A DNA stretch of 64,000 nt from Allocatelliglobosispora scoriae (GCF_014204945.1 NZ_JACHMN010000002.1:1564503-1628502), one strand, 5' to 3'; numbered from the stretch's first letter, positions 1 to 8,461 are shown. The notes: generated by a model not told the origin, from the letters alone. Numbers and translations are program-made.

Positions 1-1472
1 TCACCGCGGTTCCCGAGCAGATGGTGGTACGCCTGGCGAAGCTCGACCGGCTGCGCGAGGCGGGTGTCGAGCCCTACCCGGTCGGCTTCGACCGCACCGA
101 CACCTGCGGTGCGGTGGCGCAGCGGCACGCGGGGCTGGCGGCGGACTCGCGTACCGGCGAGGTCGTCTCGGTGACCGGGAGGGTCGTCCGTCAGCGCGAC
201 CACGGCCGGTTCTGCTTCGCCACGATCCGCGACTGGAGCGGTGACCTGCAGGTGATGCTCGACGAGCAGGAGCTGCCGGCCGAGACCGCGCGGTGGCGCG
301 ACATGATCGACATCGGCGACCACGTCGGGGTGACCGGCGAGGTGATCACCTCGCGGCGCGGCGAGCTCTCGATCGCGGTCACCGCGTGGACGCTGACCGC
401 GAAGTGCCTGCGCCCGCTCCCCGACAAGCACCGCGGGCTCACCGACCCGGAGGCGCGGACCCGGCAGCGCTACCTGGACCTCATCACCAACGCCGACGCC
501 CGCGAGCTGCTGCGCGCCCGCAGCGTCGCCGTGCACAGCCTGCGCACCTCGCTCGTCGGCCGGGGCTTCCTGGAGGTGGAGACGCCGATCCTGCAGCGCA
601 TCCACGGCGGCGCCAACGCGCGGCCGTTCACCACCCACATCAACGCCTACGACATGGATCTCTACCTGCGGATCGCGCCCGAGCTCTACCTCAAGCGGCT
701 CGCCGTCGGCGGGGTCGAGCGGGTCTTCGAACTCGGCCGCACCTTCCGCAACGAGGGCGTCTCCTTCAAGCACAACCCGGAGTTCACGATGCTGGAGGCG
801 TACCAGTCCTACGCCGATTACGACACCATGCTGGCGCTGACCCGGCAGATGATCCAGGAGGCGGCGATCGCGGTCTACGGAAGGGCGATCGCGAAGGCCC
901 CCGACGACCAGCGGGAGATCGACATCTCGGGCGAGTGGCCGGTGCTGACGATGAACGAGGCGATCTCCGCCGCCCTCGGCGAGGAGGTCACCGCCGACAC
1001 CACGCTGGAGCAGCTCCGCAAGCTCTGCGACACCGCCGACGTGCCCTATGACCCGGCCTGGAACCGGGGCGCCGTCGTGCTGGAGATCTACGAACGCCTC
1101 GTCGAGCACCACACCGTCGCGCCCACCTTCTACAGAGACTTCCCGACCGAGGTGTCGCCGCTGACCCGGTCGCACCGCGACGACCCGCGCCTCGCCGAAC
1201 GCTGGGACCTCGTCGCCTTCGGCACGGAGCTCGGCACCGCCTACTCCGAGCTGATCGACCCCGTCGAGCAGCGGCGGCGCCTCACCGAGCAGTCGCTGCT
1301 CGCCGCCGGTGGCGATCCCGAGGCGATGGAGCTGGACCAGGACTTCCTGCTCTCGCTGGAATATGCCATGCCGCCCACCGGCGGGCTCGGCATCGGCGTC
1401 GACCGGCTCGTCATGCTGCTCACCGGGCACACGATCCGCGAGACGCTGCCCTTCCCGCTGGTGCGAGCATAG
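1..1472 (+). CDS. lysS: Lysyl-tRNA synthetase, class II (5' end outside window)
   Basis: Charges tRNA-Lys with lysine in the cytoplasm. The frame is open to the first base of the window and the sequence before the first ATG (position 21) reads TAVPEQ, which suits the usual LysRS N-terminus, so the true start probably lies upstream. An N-terminal OB-fold anticodon-binding part (about residues 40-140) is followed by the class II catalytic core. Motif 2 is seen as [20 protein letters not shown] (about 246-265) and motif 3 as [15 protein letters not shown] near the C-terminus. The 483 visible residues are close to the family's usual 490-510. The next gene starts 4 bases after the stop, suggesting co-transcription. 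Confidence 0.95.
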   Translation, partial: TAVPEQMVVRLAKLDRLREAGVEPYPVGFDRTDTCGAVAQRHAGLAADSRTGEVVSVTGRVVRQRDHGRFCFATIRDWSGDLQVMLDEQELPAETARWRDMIDIGDHVGVTGEVITSRRGELSIAVTAWTLTAKCLRPLPDKHRGLTDPEARTRQRYLDLITNADARELLRARSVAVHSLRTSLVGRGFLEVETPILQRIHGGANARPFTTHINAYDMDLYLRIAPELYLKRLAVGGVERVFELGRTFRNEGVSFKHNPEFTMLEAYQSYADYDTMLALTRQMIQEAAIAVYGRAIAKAPDDQREIDISGEWPVLTMNEAISAALGEEVTADTTLEQLRKLCDTADVPYDPAWNRGAVVLEIYERLVEHHTVAPTFYRDFPTEVSPLTRSHRDDPRLAERWDLVAFGTELGTAYSELIDPVEQRRRLTEQSLLAAGGDPEAMELDQDFLLSLEYAMPPTGGLGIGVDRLVMLLTGHTIRETLPFPLVRA

Positions 1473-1476
1473 CTCC

Positions 1477-2151
1477 GTGACGACTCTGCTCGACGCCGTC
1501 TCCGCAGTGCTGCCACCGGCCGCTTCGCCGGCGGACGCGCCCGCGATGGCCGCCTACATGAAGCACCACTTCGACTTCCTCGGGATCAGGTCGCCGCAGC
1601 TCAAGGCGGTGCTGCGGCCGGTCTTCGCGGCGTACCGCCCGCCCGACGAGTCCGACCTGCGGGACTTCGCGCTCGGGTGCTGGGAGCAGCCCTACCGCGA
1701 GTACCAGTACGCCGCTTGCGCCTACCTGCGTACCCACGTCAAGGTCGCGGGGCCGTCGTTCCTGCCGGTCGTGCGCACACTCATCGTGGAGAAGTCCTGG
1801 TGGGACACTGTGGACACCCTCGCCGCGCACGTCGTCGGGCCGCTCGTCAGCCGCCACCCGTCGCTCGTCGCCACCATGGACGAGTGGGTCTTCGGTTCGG
1901 AGCTGTGGCTGATCAGGACCGCGATCCTGCACCAGCTCGGCTACCGGGCGGACACCGACGCCGAGCGGCTCTTCGGCTACTGCGCGGCGCAGGCGGGGCA
2001 CCCGGACTTCTTCATCCGCAAGGGGATCGGCTGGGCGCTGCGGCAGTACGCCTACGTCGACCCGGCCGCGGTGGCCTCGTTCGTCGCGGCCACCCCGCTG
2101 TCGCCGCTGTCGCGTCGGGAGGCGCTGAAACACGCCGCCGAGGCTGCCTGA
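1477..2151 (+). CDS. DNA alkylation repair protein, AlkD-like HEAT-repeat glycosylase
   Basis: Predicted 224-residue all-helical protein of the AlkC/AlkD superfamily, which removes N3- and N7-alkylated purines without base flipping. The segment SWWDTVDTLAAHVVG (about residues 109-123) matches the conserved Trp/Asp region of AlkD, and the later LWLIRTAILHQLGY carries the expected Arg. I start it at GTG 1477, immediately after the lysS stop, because residues before it (VTTLLDAV...) overlap lysS in another frame and do not look like protein. It probably shares the lysS transcript. Family assignment is from motif memory. A DUF1801-like protein is unlikely given the helical repeats. Confidence 0.82.
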   Translation: MTTLLDAVSAVLPPAASPADAPAMAAYMKHHFDFLGIRSPQLKAVLRPVFAAYRPPDESDLRDFALGCWEQPYREYQYAACAYLRTHVKVAGPSFLPVVRTLIVEKSWWDTVDTLAAHVVGPLVSRHPSLVATMDEWVFGSELWLIRTAILHQLGYRADTDAERLFGYCAAQAGHPDFFIRKGIGWALRQYAYVDPAAVASFVAATPLSPLSRREALKHAAEAA

Positions 2152-2184
2152 ATGCTGTCGCGGTGTTCCGGTCGGCGGGTCGGC

Positions 2185-2733
2185 CTACCAGGCGTCGCCG
2201 TCGCGCCAGTCGCAGGCGAGCTCTCCCGCCGGATCGGCGGCGTGCTGGCCGGTGAGCGCGGACGAGACCGTGAGGACGTAGATCGCACCGTCCTCGTCGG
2301 GGGTGCGCTCGATGCCGTTCGGGGTCATCGCCGCGGTCGGGCCTGTCCAGCAGGTCCAGCCCCGCGAGACGTAGAAGGCGGCGCCCTCGTCGGTGGCACC
2401 GAGCGCGCCGAGGTCGTAGGCACCGCGGATGATCCGCTCGAGCTCCGCCATGAGGGCACTCGCGACCCCCTGGCGACGGCGGTCGGCCCGGACGGCGACC
2501 CCCTCGACGTAGCCGGTCCGCAGCGCGCGGCCGCCGTGGAGGAGGCGCCGCTGGATGACGGCGGCGTGGCCGATCAGCTCGGCGCCGTCCCAGGCGAGCG
2601 CGTGCATGCCGCCGAGCGAGTGCTCCCAGTCGGCGTCGGTCATGTCGTCGAAGACGTCGTAGAGCAGGTCCCGGGCTGCTTTCAGGCTGGCCGCGTCCAG
2701 GTCGGCGGTATGCGCCGCGTGCACCACAGTCAT
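2185..2733 (-). CDS. aac(2')-I: Aminoglycoside 2'-N-acetyltransferase, AAC(2')-I family
   Basis: GNAT-fold enzyme of 182 residues predicted to transfer acetyl from acetyl-CoA to the 2' amine of aminoglycosides such as gentamicin or tobramycin. What I see: DWEHSLGGMHALAW (35-48), GHAAVIQRRL (55-64), the acetyl-CoA loop GYVEGVAVRADRRRQGVASA (74-93), LYDV/DLGALGA strands, and a C-terminal CDWRDGDAW ending in Trp182. These match the mycobacterial and Providencia AAC(2')-I proteins closely as I remember them, including the C-terminal Trp that lines the active site. It lies downstream of an SRPBCC gene on the same strand, with a palindrome 60 bp before the start. Chromosomal copies can have a housekeeping role, so resistance is an inference. 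Confidence 0.9.
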   Translation of the reverse strand: MTVVHAAHTADLDAASLKAARDLLYDVFDDMTDADWEHSLGGMHALAWDGAELIGHAAVIQRRLLHGGRALRTGYVEGVAVRADRRRQGVASALMAELERIIRGAYDLGALGATDEGAAFYVSRGWTCWTGPTAAMTPNGIERTPDEDGAIYVLTVSSALTGQHAADPAGELACDWRDGDAW

Positions 2734-2792
2734 GGTCGGCAGTATCCCCCGACGGTCGGGGCGGCCCAGAACGCGGTCGCGCCGTTGAGGAC

Positions 2793-2809
2793 CAACTCTT
2801 GAAGAGTTG
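2793..2809. repeat. 17-bp palindrome CAACTCTTGAAGAGTTG
   Basis: Perfect 8-bp inverted repeat around one central base, in the 118-bp gap between the SRPBCC gene and the aac(2')-I gene. The same 17-mer occurs twice more at 34643-34659 and 34687-34703. It could be a regulator site for the acetyltransferase gene, a small terminator stem, or a member of a dispersed repeat family. The sequence alone does not decide. Confidence 0.7.
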
Positions 2810-2851
2810 TGGCGATCGTGGACCGGGCATCCGTACCGGGGTGGTGACCGG

Positions 2852-3328
2852 TCACCTGCCGGAGGGTACGGATCGGCGTTCGCAGGCGCGGGCCAGGTCG
2901 GCGAGGTCGGTGTTGTTGTGGTCGACGACGCACTCGACGATCCGGGCCCGGAACAACCGGCTGCCCAGCCAGAATCCAGGCCCGCCGCCGCGGGTCCAGA
3001 AGGTCACCCGCACCGTGGTCCGGGTGCCGTCCTCGCTGGGGACGAAGACGTACTCCATGAAGGATCGGGCACCTGACCAGCACTCGGCGAGGTACCGGCG
3101 GTGCGGGTCGCACTCGGTGACGCAGTAGTCGACCGACGCGCTCCGGCCGTGGGCGGTCCGGGTCTCGCGCCAGCGCGTGCCGACGTCGAAAGATCCGTCG
3201 TCCATCGATCCATCGCTGGTCAGCACCGCTGCGTCGATCTTGCTGAACCGCTCGGCATAGCGGTTGACGTCGGTCATCGTTGCCCAGACGCCCTCCACCG
3301 GCGCGGCGATGTCTCGCTCAAAACTCAT
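2852..3328 (-). CDS. SRPBCC (START/Bet v1-like) family protein
   Basis: Small ligand-binding-fold protein of about 158 residues. It begins MSFERDIAAPVEGVWATMTD, a typical SRPBCC first strand and helix, and continues through beta strands rich in R/E/T to a long C-terminal helix (LFRARIVECVVDHNNTDLADLARA). Such proteins bind hydrophobic ligands or act as cyclases or stress proteins, and no substrate can be named here. Upstream in-frame starts exist at 3337 (ATG) and 3355. I prefer 3328 because it begins at the domain boundary and leaves room for divergent promoters with ridA at 3373. No clear Shine-Dalgarno decides it. Confidence 0.72.
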   Translation of the reverse strand: MSFERDIAAPVEGVWATMTDVNRYAERFSKIDAAVLTSDGSMDDGSFDVGTRWRETRTAHGRSASVDYCVTECDPHRRYLAECWSGARSFMEYVFVPSEDGTRTTVRVTFWTRGGGPGFWLGSRLFRARIVECVVDHNNTDLADLARACERRSVPSGR

Positions 3329-3372
3329 CGGACCCATGCGGGCGATGATAGCCACGTCGTAGGATTCCGATC

Positions 3373-3816
3373 ATGCCAATCATCGATCGACTTGCCTCCG
3401 TCAGCGATCTTCCGGACTCCCACGGCTACGCCCACGCCGTCGTCGCGTCCGGTCCGCTGGCCTTTATCGCAGGTCAGGTCGCGATGGACGCCGACGGCAA
3501 CCTCGTCGGGGCCGACGACATCCGCGCACAGACCGAGCAGGCAATGCGCAATCTGGAAGCAATCCTGACGACGCTCGGCGCGGGTTGGGCCGATGTCGCC
3601 CGGCTCGGTTGGTACGTCCTGGACACCTGTCTGGTCGACGGCACGGGCCTGCAGGTGATCCGCGACGTACGCGACGAGTTCCTCCGTCCGGCGCTCGGCG
3701 ACCGGGTCAACCCGGCCAGCACGCTGATCGGTGTCGGCGGACTCTTCCGGCCCGGTTACCTCGTCGAGGTCGACGCCGTGGTGGCGGTGCCGGAGCGCGG
3801 TCGGCGCAGCTCGTAG
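3373..3816 (+). CDS. RidA family enamine/imine deaminase-like protein
   Basis: 147-residue protein with the RidA (YjgF/YER057c/UK114) fold. Family members hydrolyse reactive enamine/imine intermediates of PLP enzymes as trimers. Visible hallmarks are GPLAFIAGQVAMDADGNLVG in the first third, AQTEQAMRNLEAILTTLGAGWADVARLGWYV in the middle and the C-terminal strand GYLVEVDAVVAVPE. The C-terminal catalytic Arg region differs from canonical RidA (no clear R in the PARS motif; NPASTLIGVGGL instead), so it belongs to a divergent subgroup and activity is uncertain. Its last 61 bases overlap the end of the convergent membrane-protein gene. Confidence 0.85.
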   Translation: MPIIDRLASVSDLPDSHGYAHAVVASGPLAFIAGQVAMDADGNLVGADDIRAQTEQAMRNLEAILTTLGAGWADVARLGWYVLDTCLVDGTGLQVIRDVRDEFLRPALGDRVNPASTLIGVGGLFRPGYLVEVDAVVAVPERGRRSS

Positions 3817-6080
3817 ACGGCGAGCCGGCCGTTGTCGAAGCGCAGGTCGGCGAGGTCCGCCACGAGGGGTGACTCCGGTCCGGTGTCCCGGTCGACGACG
3901 AGCCACCGCACGCCGTAATCGTCGCGCAACCGGGCCAGCCCGTCGGCGGTCGGGCCGGAGATCGCGGAGTCGTTGAGGCTCAGCAGCGGCTGGTCCCAGA
4001 AGAGGGCCAGGTCCGGGGAGTGCGCCTGCGCGAACCGGCCGGGCGCGAAGCCCCAGCTCTCGACGAGCACCCGGCGCTCGGCATAGGCGCTGAGCCAGAA
4101 GGAGACCGGATCGCAGGTCGCGCCCTCGCCGACCCGGCAGTGCACGTTGGTGACGAGGATGTCGGAGGGTGCGCTGTGATCGCGTACCCATCTGGCGGCC
4201 TCGACCCGCGCCTGCGGCATCGGGACGTTGAAGTAGGCACCGCCGTTGGGCGACCGCTCGGCTTTAGCCGCGTCCATGGCGAAGGCGGGCGCGCCCGCGA
4301 CCAGGACCGCGGTGAGCGCGATCGCCGGACCGGCACCGCGCAGGGCCGGACGGCGCTGCACCACCGCGGTCCAGGCGATCCAGGCGACGACGCCGACCCC
4401 GCCGAGGATCAGCGCCCACAGCACGATCGGTGCGATCTGGCCGTAGACCGACGGGCTGGGCGCGAGGTCGAGCTGAACCCCGGTGAGGATCACGGCGAGG
4501 ACCGCACCGCCGGTGACGACCGCACCGCGCCAGGCCGGGCGGAGCGAATCGAACGCCGTCGACCAGCCCCAGGCGGCGAGCAGCACACCGAAGGTGAAGC
4601 CGGCGCGGGTGAAATACTGGCTGTTGACGCTGCTGAAGGCGAGGTAGAGCAGCGGTCCGGCAAGCGCGCCGCCGAGCAGGAAGACCTGTTCGGGAGCGAG
4701 CGATGCGGGTCCCCGCAGCAGCGGCACCGCCCCGACATATTTGATCAGCATGCTGATCAGGAACGCCGCCACGACCATCGCCACCGGCTCGCCGTTGTCC
4801 CAGTAGAAGCGCAGGTTGGCGAGCGGGTCGAGGACGAGGCCGTAGGTCTCGAAGTGGAACAGCACCGCGGTCGCGAAGAGCTGCGCTCCGGCGACGATCG
4901 CACCGAGCCCGATGACGGTCCAGGGCAGCCGGGTCCGCAGATTAGAACCCGCTGACCAGCCTCGGACCAGCAGGACCAGCCCGGTGAGTGCGAGCGCCAG
5001 CAGCGTCACCGGCAGCGAGCTCGCCTTGGCACCGCTCGACGCCAGGGACAGAGCGCCGACCAGGACGAACATGCCCGTAGTCGGGCGCCGCAGGGCCGAG
5101 GTGACCGCCATGATCAGGGCGAGCAGCAGCACCCAGCTGTAGATCATCGACATGCCGTGCCAGATGACGAACATCGACTGCGTGCCGAAGGGCTGGCCGA
5201 CCGGGTCGGTGAAGGTGATCTCGCCGATCACCCAGAAGAGCACCGCGGCACCGACCCCGGCGTAGGGCCGCCCGGCGAGCCGCCACCCGATCACGCCGGT
5301 GAGCACGATCGCCGCAGCGCTCAGCCCCGGCACCACCAGCCGCAGCGAGACGACCGGCAGATCGACGCCGCCGACCATGCTCACCATCGCCATGTGCACG
5401 TAGCCGAACCAGTGGTAGTGCAGCGGCACCCCGCTGAGCTGCGGCACCTCGATCGGGAAGTGGTGCTTGGCCTCACCGGCGAGTGAGAGCTGGTAGGCGA
5501 GGTCGAGGTACTGCCGGGTGAGCTCGCCCTCGGGCAGGACGGGGTTGCGCTCCAGGAAGACCACCGACAGGTACGCCATGAAGAAGACCACGACACCCGC
5601 GATCGACCACGACCACCCCAGCGGTGTCGGGGCATAACCCGTGACCCGCCAGTGCCGTCGCAGCCGGGGGACCAGCGCGAACGGCACCAGCACCGCCAGC
5701 GGCCACAGCGCCGTCCAGCCGCGCAGGTCGAGCAGCGAGAAGGCGAGCCAGGCGGGGATCTCGAGGCAGAGGCCGACGGCGATCCCCATCGCGACATCCT
5801 CGACGAAGGTGTGCGGGGTGCGCCGCAGCGACCGGTAGACCAGGGTGCCCGGCAGCGCGACGGCGAGCACGGCGTAAGCGGCGTAGCGCAGGAGGTCCAG
5901 CGGGGCGGTGTCGGCCCGCAGGAGCACCACGACGGCGGCGAGGACGGCAGCGGCGAGGGGTGCCCACCGCTGCCACCCCGGAGCCGGACCGGTCGCAGCC
6001 GCCTCGGGTGTCGCCACGGCTGCCGACGGGGTGGTCGTCTCGGCGGTCGCCCCAGCGGTCGTCCTCACGAAAGCGAGCAT
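3756..6080 (-). CDS. Large polytopic membrane protein, possible GT-C type glycosyltransferase
   Basis: About 774 residues with roughly a dozen or more hydrophobic segments, starting with WAPLAAAVLAAVVVLL near residue 45, and a soluble C-terminal domain of about 180 residues ending in SGTATTASTSTR. The layout (large loop with HYHWFGYVHMAM and charged residues after TM clusters, then an extracytoplasmic tail containing RWVRDHSAPSDILVTNVHC) resembles uncharacterised actinobacterial GT-C-like mannosyl/arabinosyl transferases that use polyprenyl-linked sugars. I cannot identify a catalytic motif with confidence, so this is a suggestion only. I chose ATG 6080; an in-frame GTG at 6098 is possible. 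Its 3' end overlaps ridA by 61 bp on the opposite strand. Confidence 0.75.
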   Translation of the reverse strand: MLAFVRTTAGATAETTTPSAAVATPEAAATGPAPGWQRWAPLAAAVLAAVVVLLRADTAPLDLLRYAAYAVLAVALPGTLVYRSLRRTPHTFVEDVAMGIAVGLCLEIPAWLAFSLLDLRGWTALWPLAVLVPFALVPRLRRHWRVTGYAPTPLGWSWSIAGVVVFFMAYLSVVFLERNPVLPEGELTRQYLDLAYQLSLAGEAKHHFPIEVPQLSGVPLHYHWFGYVHMAMVSMVGGVDLPVVSLRLVVPGLSAAAIVLTGVIGWRLAGRPYAGVGAAVLFWVIGEITFTDPVGQPFGTQSMFVIWHGMSMIYSWVLLLALIMAVTSALRRPTTGMFVLVGALSLASSGAKASSLPVTLLALALTGLVLLVRGWSAGSNLRTRLPWTVIGLGAIVAGAQLFATAVLFHFETYGLVLDPLANLRFYWDNGEPVAMVVAAFLISMLIKYVGAVPLLRGPASLAPEQVFLLGGALAGPLLYLAFSSVNSQYFTRAGFTFGVLLAAWGWSTAFDSLRPAWRGAVVTGGAVLAVILTGVQLDLAPSPSVYGQIAPIVLWALILGGVGVVAWIAWTAVVQRRPALRGAGPAIALTAVLVAGAPAFAMDAAKAERSPNGGAYFNVPMPQARVEAARWVRDHSAPSDILVTNVHCRVGEGATCDPVSFWLSAYAERRVLVESWGFAPGRFAQAHSPDLALFWDQPLLSLNDSAISGPTADGLARLRDDYGVRWLVVDRDTGPESPLVADLADLRFDNGRLAVYELRRPRSGTATTASTSTR

Positions 6081-6114
6081 AGACGGCAGGCGACCCACCG
6101 GCCGGTCGCCCGGA

Positions 6115-6843
6115 TCACAGGCGGATGCTCGTCACCATCCGGCCGGTGACGGCGGCGATCGGCACCGGGCCGAAGATCCGGGAGTCCCCGGACGACTCGC
6201 GCGCGTCGCCGAGCAGGTAGACGGTGCCGATCGGCACCGTCAGCGGATCACAGACGGTGCGGGTGCCGACCTCGAGGTAGTCCTCGGCCACCAGCTCGCC
6301 GTTGCGGAGCAGGACGCCGTCGCGGCACTCGATGGTGTCGCCGGGCAGCCCCAGGACTCTCTTGATCATGGTCTCACCGGCGACGTCGGCGGTGACGACG
6401 TCGCCGTGGGCGAGGCCGGTCCAGCGGAACCCGACCTTGTCGATGATGACGCGGTCGTCGATCTGCAGGGTCGGCGCCATGGCACCGGACGGGATGTAGG
6501 CGACGCCCGCCGCGAAGGCCTGGACGGGCACGGCGAGCACCACGACCGACACGACCACGACCACGGCCCGGCGGCGCAGTCGGACGAGAGCGGAGCCCGG
6601 GTCAGTGGCAGGGCGCAGCCGCCCGATGGCCCGCAGTGCGCTCGCGCTCCACCGCAGCCCCTCCCAGGAGCCCGTGGTCTGGTCGAACTCGGCGAGCATC
6701 GCCTCGCCCCACTCGATACCGCGCTCGGCGCTGCGGTGGGCCGCCTCGGCCCGGTCGGCGGTGGCGGTGCCGTGGGTGTGGAGTCGGCGTACCCGGAGAA
6801 GGAGCGCGCGGCGGGCCGCGCGGCGCAACCATGGCTCGGTCAT
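6115..6843 (-). CDS. Signal peptidase I-like protein lacking the catalytic serine, with extra N-terminal domain
   Basis: 242 residues. A cytoplasmic, helical N-terminus of about 90 residues, unusual for this family, precedes one membrane span (about 92-114) and an S26 peptidase domain. The box with the nucleophile reads IPSGAMAPTL (117-126): Ala121 (codon GCC) stands where LepB has its catalytic Ser. Lys161 in IKRVLGLPGD (160-169), the general base, and box E GDARESSGDSR (212-222) are intact. It may therefore be a pseudoenzyme, or Ser119 may act instead. The ATG at 6843 overlaps the padR stop (ATGA), so the two proteins are translationally coupled, and the N-terminal domain may be a PadR-partner module. 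Start set by that overlap. Confidence 0.85.
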   Translation of the reverse strand: MTEPWLRRAARRALLLRVRRLHTHGTATADRAEAAHRSAERGIEWGEAMLAEFDQTTGSWEGLRWSASALRAIGRLRPATDPGSALVRLRRRAVVVVVSVVVLAVPVQAFAAGVAYIPSGAMAPTLQIDDRVIIDKVGFRWTGLAHGDVVTADVAGETMIKRVLGLPGDTIECRDGVLLRNGELVAEDYLEVGTRTVCDPLTVPIGTVYLLGDARESSGDSRIFGPVPIAAVTGRMVTSIRL

Positions 6844-7160
6844 GATGCCGTCCTGGGGATGAGGGTGGTGGGAGCGGGGGTTGCCGGTCCGGCGGCGGCG
6901 AGCCGCGCGTTGGCGAGGTCGAGGCCGTCGGCGGTGGCGCGGTAGAGGTGGCGCGGCGGGCGGCCGACCTGCTCGGCGGGCTCCCACCGGGTCTCCAGCA
7001 GGCCTCGGTCGACGAGGCGGGCCAGGATCGGGTAGAGGGTGCCGGGCGCGAGGCCCGTCTGCTTGCTCAGGGCATAGCCGTAGTGCCAGCCCTGCGGGTC
7101 GTCCACCAGGCAGCGGAAGACCCGCAGGGTCTGCGGCGAGCTATCCGGTTGTCGCGGCAT
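6840..7160 (-). CDS. PadR family transcriptional regulator
   Basis: 106-residue winged-helix protein. The hallmark PadR segment is YGYALSKQTGLAPGTLYPILARLVDRGLLETRWE (about 27-60), followed by the wing RHLYRATADGLDLANARLAA. It lacks the longer C-terminal dimerisation helix of subfamily 1, fitting the short subfamily 2. The stop overlaps the start of the signal-peptidase-like gene, so it likely controls that gene and itself. A candidate palindromic operator lies just upstream of its start (7167-7184). Confidence 0.93.
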   Translation of the reverse strand: MPRQPDSSPQTLRVFRCLVDDPQGWHYGYALSKQTGLAPGTLYPILARLVDRGLLETRWEPAEQVGRPPRHLYRATADGLDLANARLAAAGPATPAPTTLIPRTAS

Positions 7161-7166
7161 CTCTAA

Positions 7167-7184
7167 AGTCTATATATGGAGACT
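7167..7184. promoter_or_regulatory. Candidate PadR operator/promoter, AGTCT-N8-AGACT
   Basis: Inverted repeat AGTCTATATATGGAGACT in an AT-rich patch a few bases upstream of padR, between padR and the 3' end of the LysE gene. On the minus strand it contains the -10-like TATATA followed by GACTTTAGAG and the ATG at 7160. Autoregulation by PadR proteins through such AT-rich dyads is common, and the assignment here is inferred from position and symmetry. Confidence 0.5.
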
Positions 7185-7199
7185 ATGAAAGGAAAGCCC

Positions 7200-7823
7200 T
7201 CAGCTCCACACCAGACCGACGGCGAGTACGCCGATGACCGCACCCGAGACGAGCGCGGTTCCCAGCCGGCCCCGCGGACCGGTGAGGATCCGCCCCACCA
7301 GTGCTCCCCCGCCCGCCAGCGTCAGCTGCCACGCGGCACTCGCCAGGAACGCGGCGATCACGAAGACGAGCGACCCGGCGGCCCCGAGCTCCGCCGAGTC
7401 GCCCCGGCCGAGCACCAGTGCTCCGAAGTAGACGATCGTCATGGGGTTGAGCAGGGTGATCCCGAGCAGGCTCGCGTAGGCCCGGAGGGGCGTCGTCAGC
7501 CCGCCGACCTCGCGAGCACTCGCCGGATCGCGGTAGTGGCGGACGGCCGTCACCACCATCCGGACCGCGATGACGAGCAGCACGACGGCCGCCACCCAGC
7601 GCAATGGTCGGGAGACCGGGGCGATCACCCCGGCGAGGGCGGCACCGCCGAGCACGGCGATGAGGGCGTAGATCCCGTCGGCGGTCGCGACACCGAGAGC
7701 GGCCAACGCGCCGACCTTGAACGATGTCCGCGCGGTCAGGGAGATCAGCAGCAGTGCGATGGCGCCGACCGGCACCGCGACGCCGAGCCCGGCGAGGGCA
7801 CCGGCGAGAGCGGCCGCCGTCAC
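7200..7823 (-). CDS. LysE/RhtB family amino-acid exporter
   Basis: 207 residues with about six hydrophobic segments. The N-terminus GLGVAVPVGAIALLLISLTAR matches the LysE signature (GxxxAxxPGP-like, here VPVGA), and TLLNPMTIVYFGALV (about 122-136) is the conserved NP motif of the family. Members export basic or neutral amino acids, and the substrate is not predictable here. Start GTG 7823; no strong ribosome site. It runs in the same direction as padR but is separated by the padR promoter. Confidence 0.9.
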   Translation of the reverse strand: MTAAALAGALAGLGVAVPVGAIALLLISLTARTSFKVGALAALGVATADGIYALIAVLGGAALAGVIAPVSRPLRWVAAVVLLVIAVRMVVTAVRHYRDPASAREVGGLTTPLRAYASLLGITLLNPMTIVYFGALVLGRGDSAELGAAGSLVFVIAAFLASAAWQLTLAGGGALVGRILTGPRGRLGTALVSGAVIGVLAVGLVWS

Positions 7824-7965
7824 GAGCGTGGCGGTGTCGTCCCGGTCGGGGAGCCATGCTGCTGTCGGCCCGCTCCCGCCGTCGCGGCGGTCAACGGTGC
7901 ACTGAGCAGGCGATGGCGTGTCATGAGCGCATTCTGGCAGGCGCCGCCCTCGGCCGTCGAAGGGT

Positions 7966-8397
7966 TTATACGCTCGTGCCGCCGTCCATCAGCGAGGCGC
8001 CGATGCAGCAGAACGCCACCAGCGCGAAGACCACGGCGAGCACGACGAGGATCGTGATGCCGCCCGGGTTCTTCACCGGCTGATGGCCGATCGCACCCTT
8101 GGAGAAGTTGTGCCACGGCGCGGCGTAGTAGACCGGAGCGGCCGGAGCGGTGGTGTTGTCCACCGTGATGCCAGCCTTGCCGATCTTCCAGAGGTACTGG
8201 CAGTAGATCTCGATGTGGTGCACGCCGGGCTGGGCCTGCAGGACGTTCTGCCCCCACTCCAGCGGCACGGTGTGACCGTTGATCACGGCGGTCGGCTTCA
8301 TGAGGGCACCGAACGAGCCGGGGGTCTTCTTCGTGAACAGCGTCAGCGCGGAGGGGCTGGGGGCGACCGGGTGGGTGCCGGGGAAGGGGTGAGTCAC
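7966..8397 (-). CDS. Small C-terminally anchored membrane protein, unknown function
   Basis: About 143 residues from GTG 8397 (VTHPFPGTHPVAPSPSALT). It has a central domain with [36 protein letters not shown] features, reading like a beta-rich domain, and one hydrophobic segment near the C-terminus (GGITILVVLAVVFALVAFC). I do not recognise a function. An in-frame ATG at 8445 would run into the suf terminator hairpin, so the GTG is preferred. It is downstream of the suf operon in the same direction but separated from it by a strong hairpin. Confidence 0.7.
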   Translation of the reverse strand: MTHPFPGTHPVAPSPSALTLFTKKTPGSFGALMKPTAVINGHTVPLEWGQNVLQAQPGVHHIEIYCQYLWKIGKAGITVDNTTAPAAPVYYAAPWHNFSKGAIGHQPVKNPGGITILVVLAVVFALVAFCCIGASLMDGGTSV

Positions 8398-8410
8398 GAA
8401 CGGAGAGGCT

Positions 8411-8448
8411 ACCGTGCCGGAGCCGCCGACGCAGGGCCCCGGCACGGT
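8411..8448 (-). terminator. Hairpin terminator after the suf operon
   Basis: Perfect 10-bp stem, ACCGTGCCGG paired with CCGGCACGGT, around an 18-base loop, 14 bases beyond the sufT stop on the minus strand. There is no U-tract, which is usual for actinobacterial hairpin terminators. Confidence 0.65.
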
Positions 8449-8461
8449 CGAGCGAAAGCCT

